Source: JABMNT01 sp048262655 | Lineage (GTDB): Bacteria > Pseudomonadota > Alphaproteobacteria > Rhodospirillales > Casp-alpha2 | NCBI GenBank assembly: GCA_048262655.1 | Contig: JBLXEY010000002.1 | Span: 620,001-684,000, forward strand | Reading direction: 5' to 3' | Length of the DNA stretch: 64,000 nucleotides | Part shown: positions 25,901-33,304 of the stretch, in pieces | Numbering within the stretch: the first letter of the stretch is position 1 | How the letters are laid out: every line of letters starts with the position of its first letter | Program-made: the position numbers and the translations under genes | The notes under the pieces: generated by a model | Databases searched by the model: none | Told to the model about the DNA's origin: nothing | Seen by the model: only the letters and a program-made list of their open reading frames with translations

Positions 25901-26452
25901 TTACTCCGACCCCGCTAACATAGGTTCTTCCGGCAAAGGGAAGTCTTCCGGGTCTCCAAATAGTCGACCCAAGTGACGCAAAAGAAGTTCCGTGTTCACG
26001 CTCATCATCAATCCAAAACAAACGCTCATCGCCAGATAAATCCACGCCAAAGGAATTTTCAGGCTGCTGGATTTGAACATGAAGCCACTATTGAAATGGT
26101 TGATCGCCTGGCCCAACAAAATGAAGAGAACCACCCCAGCCAAAACGAGCATTCCGATCGACAGCAAACTGCGAAGGACCCGCGGCAACGCGTCACTAAT
26201 CATTGTGATACTGACGAACCCACCCCATCGATAGGCAGAGGGTGCAATAAGAGCCATCATCCAGATCATCAACGCCCGCGCCGCTTCTTCCGGCCAAGGC
26301 AATGCGTCGTTCAAAGCATAGCGAAAAAAGACCTGCAACATGATGGCAAAGACCATAAGCGCGATCATTACCCATGCGATCTGTCGGCCTCCCCATAGGA
26401 TTGCACTGTTCAGCGCCGAGAGGGCATTAACGAAACCTGCAAATATTTTCAT
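25901..26452 (-). CDS. TRAP transporter small permease (DctQ family)
   Basis: The 183-residue protein has four membrane segments. The motif FFRYALNDALPWPEEAARALMIWM near residues 45-68 is the DctQ signature, and SAYRWGGFVSITMI follows. It forms the permease with DctM. Its ATG shares one base with the GntR stop (TAATG), so the regulator and the transporter are co-translated and the transporter is probably under the regulator's own promoter. Confidence 0.92.
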   Translation of the reverse strand: MKIFAGFVNALSALNSAILWGGRQIAWVMIALMVFAIMLQVFFRYALNDALPWPEEAARALMIWMMALIAPSAYRWGGFVSITMISDALPRVLRSLLSIGMLVLAGVVLFILLGQAINHFNSGFMFKSSSLKIPLAWIYLAMSVCFGLMMSVNTELLLRHLGRLFGDPEDFPLPEEPMLAGSE

Positions 26453-27183
26453 TATGTTAACTCACTTAAATAAGCGTGGTTCTCCGTAGCCAATCGCGAC
26501 GAGCGATGCTCGATAACCTGATCATTAAAAGTGTAAGTCGTTCGTTCAATCACCAACAATGCCGTACCTTTTTTCACGTGCAACAACTCAACATCTTCAG
26601 GTGACGCAATGACGGCCGTCAGCTTTTCTTCGACGCGGAGTACCTTAAGCGCAAAATCTGTCTCAAAATAATCATAAAGAGTCGTTGGCATATCACCCTT
26701 CAACTTCTCCAACCCGGAGAACAAGGGTGCAGGCAACGTAACAAGTTCCGTCATAATAGGATGGTCACCGCTTACGCGCCGCCTTAGAACACTGATGATT
26801 TTTTCTTTTGGTTTAAGGCCGAAAAGCTGGGAAAAAAACTTGTTTGAAGCTTGGACCTTGCGACTGAGCTCTTCGCAGTCAGGCATAAAACGTTTGCCTG
26901 ATGCATCGATCAACTTGAAGAAGCGATACAACATTTCTTCGCGGGTCGAAACCGCGATCGAAGTCCCCAGGCCCTGTCGACGGGTCACTAACTGTTCGGC
27001 GGCAAGTTGATCCAGTGCTTTACGAACCGTACCGGGGCTAACACCCAGCTCTTGCGCGAGCTTAGGCTCAGATGGAAGCATCTGGCCGGACTTCCAATGA
27101 CCATCGGCAATCCGGCTCATCATGATCTCAACGACCTGCTGATATAAGGGCCGCGCCAACGTTTCCATGTTTCCTGTAGTCAA
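26452..27183 (-). CDS. GntR/HutC-family transcriptional regulator with UTRA domain
   Basis: The 243-residue protein has an N-terminal winged helix (about 10-75; IADGHWKSGQMLPSEPKLAQEL and VSPGTVRKALDQLAAEQLVTRRQG), the classical GntR signature. A UTRA effector domain follows, with ISVLRRRVSGDHPIMTELVTLPA and GTALLVIERTTYTFNDQVIE. This subfamily usually represses sugar or amino acid genes and is released by a phosphorylated sugar or related effector. It is the first gene before dctQMP, is divergent from the epimerase, and has a strong 21-bp palindrome 48 bp upstream that is the obvious autoregulatory operator. Confidence 0.92.
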   Translation of the reverse strand: MTTGNMETLARPLYQQVVEIMMSRIADGHWKSGQMLPSEPKLAQELGVSPGTVRKALDQLAAEQLVTRRQGLGTSIAVSTREEMLYRFFKLIDASGKRFMPDCEELSRKVQASNKFFSQLFGLKPKEKIISVLRRRVSGDHPIMTELVTLPAPLFSGLEKLKGDMPTTLYDYFETDFALKVLRVEEKLTAVIASPEDVELLHVKKGTALLVIERTTYTFNDQVIEHRSSRLATENHAYLSELT

Positions 27184-27230
27184 ACCACCATCCCCACAAT
27201 GATAATGCTGATCTTGCTACATGAACTGCA

Positions 27231-27251
27231 GTCTTATATAAGATATAAGAC
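27231..27251. promoter_or_regulatory. 21-bp palindromic operator between GntR and epimerase genes
   Basis: GTCTTATAT at 27231-27239 and ATATAAGAC at 27243-27251 are perfect inverted repeats with a 3-nt centre. The site lies 48 bp upstream of the gntR ATG and 84 bp upstream of the epimerase ATG, where it could control both. Its length and symmetry fit a GntR/HutC dimer. A related site with the same spacing lies at 21420-21440. Confidence 0.7.
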
Positions 27252-27334
27252 ATAATAACTCATTTCAGAAAAATCGCAACCAAGTATTTTTTGGCGCAAA
27301 GCGGAATTGACATAACAATGGAAGAGAACCACAC

Positions 27335-28369
27335 ATGAGTTGCAACATCTCGCCCTTCGGCAGATCCGACAGCGGCACAGATGTTTCCGAGGTGACGTTG
27401 TCCGCTGAAGGTCAGAAATTAAGTGTCTTAACCTGGGGAGCTGTTATTCGAGATTTGTGCATATCTGTGGGTCCTATAGAAAACCGTACAGTTGTTCTTG
27501 GGCTCAATAATATGGACGATTATCTTAAGCACTCTCCGCATTTTGGCGCGATCGCGGGACGATGTGCAAATCGAATTGCGGGAGGTCGATTTGCACTGGA
27601 TGATGATGTTTTTGAAGTAACAAAAAATCAAAACAACCTTCATCACCTCCACGGCGGGCGTCATGGATTTGGCAAAAGAAATTGGGACCTGGTCAGCTAT
27701 GACGACGCGTCCGTCACCCTGCAGATTAATTCTCATGATGGCGATGAGGGATATCCTGGCGCCTTAAAAGCGGAATGCACCTATCAACTCCAGGTCAAGA
27801 AAAAGCAGGTCGCCCTGTCGGTCCTGTTAACAGCGACAACGACCAAACCAACACTTGTTAATCTGGCGCAGCATTCTTATTTCAACCTTGATGAGACGAC
27901 AGACATTCGCCGACACAAACTTCAGATCAACGCAAAAAGCTACCTACCAACAGATCCAAATTTCATTCCAACTGGCGAGATTAGGGACGTCGACGGGACC
28001 GCCTTTGACTTTCAAAATGTCCGCTTGATACGGCAGCATGACGATCCGAATGCACAAACCTACGACAACAACTTCAACATAGCAGATCGAAAGCAATCGA
28101 GTCCGCGCTGCATGGCGACACTGATGGGTTCAGACGGTCTGTCAATGGATGTCGTTTCTGACCAACCGGGCCTGCAATTCTATGATGGCGCTCGGGTCAA
28201 TGTTCCCGCTAAGGGGCTTTTGGGTGAACCTTATGGAGCGTTTTCGGGTGTTTGCCTTGAGCCTCAAATTTGGCCGAATTCACCCAACAATTCGCATTTT
28301 CCGCAGGCAGTTCTCAGGCCCGGCGAAACCTACCGGCAAGAAACGATATATGTTTTTCGAGCATCCTAA
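27335..28369 (+). CDS. Aldose 1-epimerase (mutarotase)
   Basis: The 344-residue protein shows the galactose mutarotase fold. HFGAIAGRCANRIAGGRF near residue 69, NLHHLHGGRHGFGKRNWD near 103 (first catalytic His), NLAQHSYFNLDE near 179 (second His) and a late Glu in FSGVCLEPQIWPNSPNN near 304 (catalytic base) are all present. It speeds interconversion of alpha and beta anomers before isomerase or kinase steps. It is divergent from the GntR regulator across the palindrome. E. coli yih sulfoquinovose genes also include a mutarotase (YihR), which fits the kinase similarity but is not specific. Confidence 0.9.
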   Translation: MSCNISPFGRSDSGTDVSEVTLSAEGQKLSVLTWGAVIRDLCISVGPIENRTVVLGLNNMDDYLKHSPHFGAIAGRCANRIAGGRFALDDDVFEVTKNQNNLHHLHGGRHGFGKRNWDLVSYDDASVTLQINSHDGDEGYPGALKAECTYQLQVKKKQVALSVLLTATTTKPTLVNLAQHSYFNLDETTDIRRHKLQINAKSYLPTDPNFIPTGEIRDVDGTAFDFQNVRLIRQHDDPNAQTYDNNFNIADRKQSSPRCMATLMGSDGLSMDVVSDQPGLQFYDGARVNVPAKGLLGEPYGAFSGVCLEPQIWPNSPNNSHFPQAVLRPGETYRQETIYVFRAS

Positions 28370-28421
28370 AGAACCCGCGCGCACATTCCGTTCATGCGAT
28401 TACAGTAAAAATGTCATCTGA

Positions 28422-29537
28422 CTAAACTTCAGAAAGTGCGACCCATCGCTGTTCGTCGTAACTTCGCCATGTCGCCTCAACCACTCGGCTAACCTCTAAC
28501 CCGTCGCGAAAGGTTGGCCACACATTTTGGCCGGACTCTATCGCACCCAGAAAATCCTTGGCCTCTATAATAATCTGGTCTTGATATCCTGTGCCATGCC
28601 CTGGTCCCTGACAAAAGGCTGCATAGTTCGGGTGTTCCGGCCCGGTTAGAATTTTGGTGAAACCCTGTCGGCTGGATGCAGTCGTACTGTCATAAAACCA
28701 TAAGGCGTTCTGATCTTCCTGATCAAAACAGATTGCGCCTTTTGTCCCGTATATTTGATAGGCATAACCCATCTTTCGGCCAGTTGCGACGCGACTGAAA
28801 TAAAGACCCCCCATAGCCCCATTTTCAAACCGGCATAAAAAATGTGCGTGGTCGTCATTGGTAACTTCCAACACTGCCCCTCTTGCCGGGCGTTCGGCGT
28901 GAACGGTTTGGGTGTCACTCACCAAACGCTCAATGGGTCCTGCAAGTGCCAGGGCGGCATTAATCATATGTGGAGCCAAATCTCCCATTGTGCCGCTCGC
29001 CCGTCCCTGCGCCCGCCAGTTCGCCTCCGTCTGTGGATCCGCATAGAAATCTTCTGTGTGCTCTCCTCTGAAGGAGGTGATTTCGCCGATCTCGCCCGCA
29101 GCAATGATCTGACGGGCCAGTTCAGAAGCAGGTGTTCGGATATAGTTAAAACCGGTCATATTGACCAGACCCGTTCTTTCGGCCGCCTCAATCATGGCGA
29201 CGCCATCGTCAATTCCGGTCCCCAACGGCTTTTCACAAAACACGGGCTTTCCTTGTGCGAACGCAGCAAGCGCAATATCTCGATGGAACGTTTGCGGTGA
29301 AGCAATGATCACCGCCTCAACGGCGGAGTCTTCAACAAGGACACGCCAGTCGGAGGTTGAGCGCCTAAATCCGAAAAGAGCGGCCTTCTCCCTTGCCCCC
29401 TCTTCGGTCGTTGTACAAATCATTTCACAAACCGGGCGGAGGTTAGTCTCGAAAACCGCGCCCACTGCATTGTATGCGGCGGCATGGGCTTTCCCCATAT
29501 ACCCGCCACCAACAATTCCAATCCCAATATCAGGCAT
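28422..29537 (-). CDS. Gfo/Idh/MocA-family oxidoreductase, second copy
   Basis: The 371-residue protein starts IGIGIVGGGYMGKAHAAAYN, a Rossmann motif, and has PVFCEKPLGTGIDDGVAMIE near residue 95 (EKP cofactor motif). ASGTMGDLAPHMINAALALAG near 182 is in the position of the family's catalytic His region. It is not closely similar to the copy at 16889. It converges with the epimerase gene, 52 bp from its stop, and stands alone on its strand, so its regulation is separate. Its substrate is probably a sugar or cyclitol derivative. Confidence 0.9.
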   Translation of the reverse strand: MPDIGIGIVGGGYMGKAHAAAYNAVGAVFETNLRPVCEMICTTTEEGAREKAALFGFRRSTSDWRVLVEDSAVEAVIIASPQTFHRDIALAAFAQGKPVFCEKPLGTGIDDGVAMIEAAERTGLVNMTGFNYIRTPASELARQIIAAGEIGEITSFRGEHTEDFYADPQTEANWRAQGRASGTMGDLAPHMINAALALAGPIERLVSDTQTVHAERPARGAVLEVTNDDHAHFLCRFENGAMGGLYFSRVATGRKMGYAYQIYGTKGAICFDQEDQNALWFYDSTTASSRQGFTKILTGPEHPNYAAFCQGPGHGTGYQDQIIIEAKDFLGAIESGQNVWPTFRDGLEVSRVVEATWRSYDEQRWVALSEV

Positions 29538-29764
29538 TTCACCTCCTCCCTCTTACATAACGAACGCCAGGAACACGTTCGCGCTCATCCCAAAAATATT
29601 TGCTAGGGAATTGTGACATCCGTCAAGAACCGTTTCAGAATTTCCGATGTGACCTGCTCTGAATAGAGCGCCGGTCATGAATAAGGTTTCAACACTCTGA
29701 TCGGAGCATTGTACTCAACAGAGAAATCAATCTACAGTCAGAGCATATTTCGATAGGGGGAACG

Positions 29765-30907
29765 ATGGAATCGAACGGCGTCTGGTATTCGCAAGAAACA
29801 TGCAGCATCGATGAATTCAAGCGATGCGTGTCAAATGACACATCAGCGAAAAAGCTGAAGTTTGCCGACGATATGACAAACAGGATTCCCGTTTACGATT
29901 GCCACCATCTTCGCAAGCTTACCGGCACTATCGCTTCCAAACGTGACGTTATGACGGAGCTCGCCGCAGTCCTAATGGAAGGTGCCGGTATATTTGTTAT
30001 GAAAAATGCCTTTACGGATCTGGTCGCCGTGGATGACGCGACCCGGGTATTCAATGACATTATCGAACAAGAACGCGGAATCGTTGGCAATGAAGATCAT
30101 TTTGCCAAAGCTGGGGCCAATGATCGAATTTGGAATGCATTGGAAAAGCTTTGTCTTAAGGCACCAGACGTCTTTGCACGCTATTACGCAAATGACATGC
30201 TGGCGTTAGCATCTGAAGCCTGGCTCGGGCCAGCCTATCAGGTCACCTCACAAATCAACGTCGTGCGTCCGGGTGGCGAAGCCCAGCAACCCCATTGCGA
30301 CTATCATCTCGGCTTCCAAACTGCAGATATGGCCAGTCTTTATCCTGCCCACGTTCACCAACTCTCCCGGACATTAACTCTTCAAGGCGCGGTTTCGCAC
30401 GGGCACATGCCGGTTGAAAGCGGCCCAACGAAAGTTTTGCCGTATTCCCAAACCTATGCCGCAGGATACATGGCTTGGAGAAGACCTGATTTTCAAGAGT
30501 ACTTTGAGGCTAATTTTGTGCAAATGCCGCTCGAAAAAGGCGATGCTATGTTTTTTAATCCGTCACTGTTTCATGCTGCAGGTTCAAATCGGACAAATGA
30601 CATAGAGCGCATGGCAAATTTACTGCAAATCTCTTCCGCTTATGGAATCGCAATGGAGGCGATAGATCGCCGACGAATGAGCCTCGTTCTATACCCGATT
30701 TTACAAACAGCCCTGACATCAAGGAAACTAACAGAGCAACAGTTAACATACGTTATTGCCGCCGCTGCGCATGGCTATTCGTTTCCAACGAACCTCGATG
30801 AAAATCCTCCTGCTGGAGGCCTTGCGCCTAAGTCTCAGCAAATGCTACTGCGCGAAGCCCTTGCAAATAACCTGGACAGCAAGACACTTGCAACGTTGTT
30901 AAAATAA
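29765..30907 (+). CDS. Phytanoyl-CoA-dioxygenase-like Fe(II)/2-oxoglutarate oxygenase
   Basis: The 380-residue protein has HCDYHLGFQ near residue 176 (HxD iron ligands) and FFNPSLFHAAGSNRTNDIERM near 260-283, where the distal His and the 2-oxoglutarate-binding Arg lie. This is the PhyH arrangement. These enzymes hydroxylate small acids, betaines or secondary metabolites. GAGIFVMKNAFTDLVAVDDA near residue 77 is the typical N-terminal start of the fold. It begins after AGGGGGAACG, a good SD. The neighbours give no clue to the substrate. A C-terminal extension past residue 300 is longer than in ectoine hydroxylase. Confidence 0.8.
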   Translation: MESNGVWYSQETCSIDEFKRCVSNDTSAKKLKFADDMTNRIPVYDCHHLRKLTGTIASKRDVMTELAAVLMEGAGIFVMKNAFTDLVAVDDATRVFNDIIEQERGIVGNEDHFAKAGANDRIWNALEKLCLKAPDVFARYYANDMLALASEAWLGPAYQVTSQINVVRPGGEAQQPHCDYHLGFQTADMASLYPAHVHQLSRTLTLQGAVSHGHMPVESGPTKVLPYSQTYAAGYMAWRRPDFQEYFEANFVQMPLEKGDAMFFNPSLFHAAGSNRTNDIERMANLLQISSAYGIAMEAIDRRRMSLVLYPILQTALTSRKLTEQQLTYVIAAAAHGYSFPTNLDENPPAGGLAPKSQQMLLREALANNLDSKTLATLLK

Positions 30908-31083
30908 CCTACCCGTTCGTAGGGATACTTTTGCTGGCAAAAGGCCGTCAGAGAGCTTCGCACTTTAATCGCGACGTTGCGCTGTTTAGGAATGCTGAAA
31001 ACCAGGGCAAACGTCTAAAGCGACATCCGTCGCGCACTCCGCATGAGGCGCAACGGATGGAACGGAACTTGAAAGTATCCGAT

Positions 31084-31470
31084 CTAGGACGCTTTTCTGG
31101 TGGTATCTTTCGAAAACGCCTTAATAAGGCCAAAGACCTTATCTTTCACATCACCGTCTGGCATCTCGCCAAGCATCCGCGCGACACGAATGGTGCGATC
31201 CGGCAAAGCCGTTTCGTCATCGACCTTTACGTTTTCAATGTGCGTATCATCAAGCCCTTCATAGAAATACGTAATCGGAACACCCAGTACGCGGGCAATT
31301 GACCACAAGCGAGAAGAGCTAACACGATTGGTTCCGTTCTCGTACTTCTGAACCTGCTGAAAACTAATATTAAGCTTTTGTGCAAGACCACCTTGCGTCA
31401 AATTTTCTACGAGCCGGGCCTGGCGCAAACGACGTCCAATTTCAGCATCCAAATGGTTTGTTACTCTCAT
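31084..31470 (-). CDS. XRE-family helix-turn-helix regulator
   Basis: The 128-residue protein has a Cro/C1-type HTH over residues 10-65 (IGRRLRQARLVENLTQGGLA, then INFQQ-like FQQVQKYENGTNRVSSSRLW). A short C-terminal tail follows (GLDDTHIENVKVDDE) that could mediate dimerisation. The layout matches the many short chromosomal XRE regulators of alphaproteobacteria. It is convergent with the PhyH gene and divergent from the HTH-PAS gene. Its target is unknown; the long AT-rich upstream region is a candidate. Confidence 0.88.
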   Translation of the reverse strand: MRVTNHLDAEIGRRLRQARLVENLTQGGLAQKLNISFQQVQKYENGTNRVSSSRLWSIARVLGVPITYFYEGLDDTHIENVKVDDETALPDRTIRVARMLGEMPDGDVKDKVFGLIKAFSKDTTRKAS

Positions 31471-31822
31471 GCGAACTCCAATTCAAAATATACGACTTAT
31501 GATTCAAAAAGAACGAACCGGTCTCCAACTATGGCATTACTAATGTGTAGTTGTTTGATCAGCGCTGCCGTATTTCCTGATCTGTTGCCGGAACTTACAC
31601 GTATAAGACGTATTCATTGGCGAACCTTGAACCATCAAGCAAACAGTGCTGACAAATAATGTGCCATAGTATATAGATAATCGCGTCAAATTTGTAAATT
31701 GGCGAATTCTTCTCAGCAATTTTGGAAAGTTTTTTTACATTTTCTGACAGATTTCATACCATGTTATGATATAATGTAATGCCAATTATAATTGGTCCAC
31801 AACAAATCTAATAAAGGTAGAT
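31471..31822. promoter_or_regulatory. AT-rich divergent promoter region with 14-bp palindrome
   Basis: This gene-free stretch separates the XRE gene and the HTH-PAS gene. It becomes strongly AT-rich after 31,660. It contains TATAAT at 31770-31775, a possible -10 element for the rightward gene, and a perfect palindrome CCAATTATAATTGG at 31782-31795 just behind it, well placed for an operator. No -35 box with ideal spacing was found. No coding potential was recognised. Confidence 0.5.
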
Positions 31823-32701
31823 TTGTCACAATTCAGGAGCATCATCTCACACATGAGTAAAATTGATCTGAGTGCCGCACTGGTTGTGTTTGACGAATTT
31901 CATAAAACCCGCTCTATCAGCTCTACAGCTGACAATTTAGGCATCTCCAGATCAACCGTTCGAAGCCATATAGACCGTTTATCCCATGAACTAAACAATG
32001 GGGAGGCCTTAACGAACCGCGGAAAATTAACCGAACAGGGCGAAAACCTGTACGCAAGAATCGAATATGAATTAACGGCTTTCGTAAAAAATATGCGTGC
32101 CATTGAAACCACGCCAATCGTCAGCGGCCCTTTTGCCTGGGCCAGTCAACGCCACAATGTAACGCTACTGGATGACAGACAAAAAAGTGTGCCTATTATC
32201 TATCACGCGTGGCAGGCATGGCGGTCGGGGAGTTTGAGTCTCGACAGCGTGCAGATGAGTTCACTGGTCCCCTGGTCTTTAATTTTCAGACCCTGGGGCG
32301 ATAGCTGGATGCTTGTTGAAATCGGTCAAAAATCATCCTTCGCGACCTGGTTTGGTGCGGAACGCGCCCGATACTTTAAATCCGAAGTGCGTCAACCTCA
32401 TTTAACCGGAAACATGTCCCATCAAGAGACGACCCACGCCTACAATGAGGTCGCACGATGGGGCACCCCAATTCTTCATCACATCCACGCTAAAATCCCT
32501 AGGTTCGAAGGTGAAGAGAACCAGTGGGTGTCCTATCAACGGCTGATCTTACCTATAAACTGGCGGGATGAAGCTGGATTGGCCGTTTTTACGGCACGCA
32601 CGAAGAATATAATCATTGATACCTTGCCCAGTAATGACTTTTGCCCCATGGACGATGAATTAATCATGGAAGAAGAACCCAAGATTTCGGGAACGCTTTA
32701 A
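31823..32701 (+). CDS. LysR-type-like HTH protein with PAS-like C-terminal domain
   Basis: Two starts are possible: TTG at 31823 with AAAGG five bases upstream (292 aa), or ATG at 31853 with a distant AGGAG (282 aa). The N-terminal HTH (LSAALVVFDEFHKTRSISST, then LGISRSTVRSHIDRLSHELN) resembles the LysR winged helix. The remainder is not a LysR effector domain: the segment ending QWVSYQRLILPINWRDEAGLAVFTARTK resembles the C-terminal part of alphaproteobacterial PAS-type domains. No phosphate acceptor was seen. It probably regulates by ligand binding to the PAS-like part. I cannot name the subfamily. Confidence 0.7.
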   Translation: MSQFRSIISHMSKIDLSAALVVFDEFHKTRSISSTADNLGISRSTVRSHIDRLSHELNNGEALTNRGKLTEQGENLYARIEYELTAFVKNMRAIETTPIVSGPFAWASQRHNVTLLDDRQKSVPIIYHAWQAWRSGSLSLDSVQMSSLVPWSLIFRPWGDSWMLVEIGQKSSFATWFGAERARYFKSEVRQPHLTGNMSHQETTHAYNEVARWGTPILHHIHAKIPRFEGEENQWVSYQRLILPINWRDEAGLAVFTARTKNIIIDTLPSNDFCPMDDELIMEEEPKISGTL

Positions 32702-32792
32702 ATGGATTCGTCCATGTCTTCTTATAATCTTTGAATATCTGGCAATGATCCCGCGCAAACAACACCCGCCTGCACCTCAAGCGACGAATATG

Positions 32793-33050
32793 CTATCGGC
32801 ATTCAAAGGTTAAAGGCCGCGTTAGAATTTTCGTATTTACCAAAACCAACAAGGCATCCTTGCCAAATTGACTGCAGTGTCTATTGGCTTCATCGTAGAC
32901 GTCAGCAGGTTCCTGCCTGTTGCCCTGTGCCAAAGTAATCCCGTTTTCATCCTTGGCATAGACAATACCGGTTGTGTCACACGCACCGAGAATAAAAACG
33001 GCCAAAAGTGGTGCTCGTAATTTTCTAATCAGGCCCATAACACCCATCAA
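32793..33050 (-). CDS. Small lipoprotein
   Basis: The 85-residue protein has a charged start (MGLIRKLRAPLLAVFILGAC) with a lipobox ILGAC, giving a lipidated mature protein of about 60 residues (CDTTGIVYAKDENGITLAQG...). Two further Cys, in HCSQFGKD and FECR near the end, could form a disulfide. ADVYDEANRHCSQFGKDA resembles small envelope proteins of unknown function in alphaproteobacteria. An alternative ATG (the second Met) may be the true start. It lies alone between two plus-strand genes. Confidence 0.7.
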   Translation of the reverse strand: MMGVMGLIRKLRAPLLAVFILGACDTTGIVYAKDENGITLAQGNRQEPADVYDEANRHCSQFGKDALLVLVNTKILTRPLTFECR

Positions 33051-33304
33051 TTTTCTAAGACTTTTGATCTGTCTGCCTCAAACTATAACGCCCCCCGCTC
33101 CCGCTGCGCAAACATCACTTTAAAGGGGCAGCCAAACAGAAATCCAGTCGATTCTGATACACGCAAAACGGACAGGCGCTGTTAAGTAGCATGGATAAAA
33201 CAATTCCCATGTTGCTCGAATATTGTTAGGGTCAATGTAATCGGGTGCTGAGCAGACCGGAAACTAAGTTGGCTCTTATCTTTCGGCTTGAGAAAGGTAT
33301 GAAT

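Noticed and set aside
30908..30930. CCTAC...GTAGG stem-loop followed by TACTTTT after the PhyH gene
   Set aside because: The stem has only five pairs and the T-run is short; too weak to list as terminator.
30931..31302. 123-codon plus-strand frame after the PhyH gene
   Set aside because: It is largely antisense to the XRE regulator, whose HTH motif is clear; no SD.
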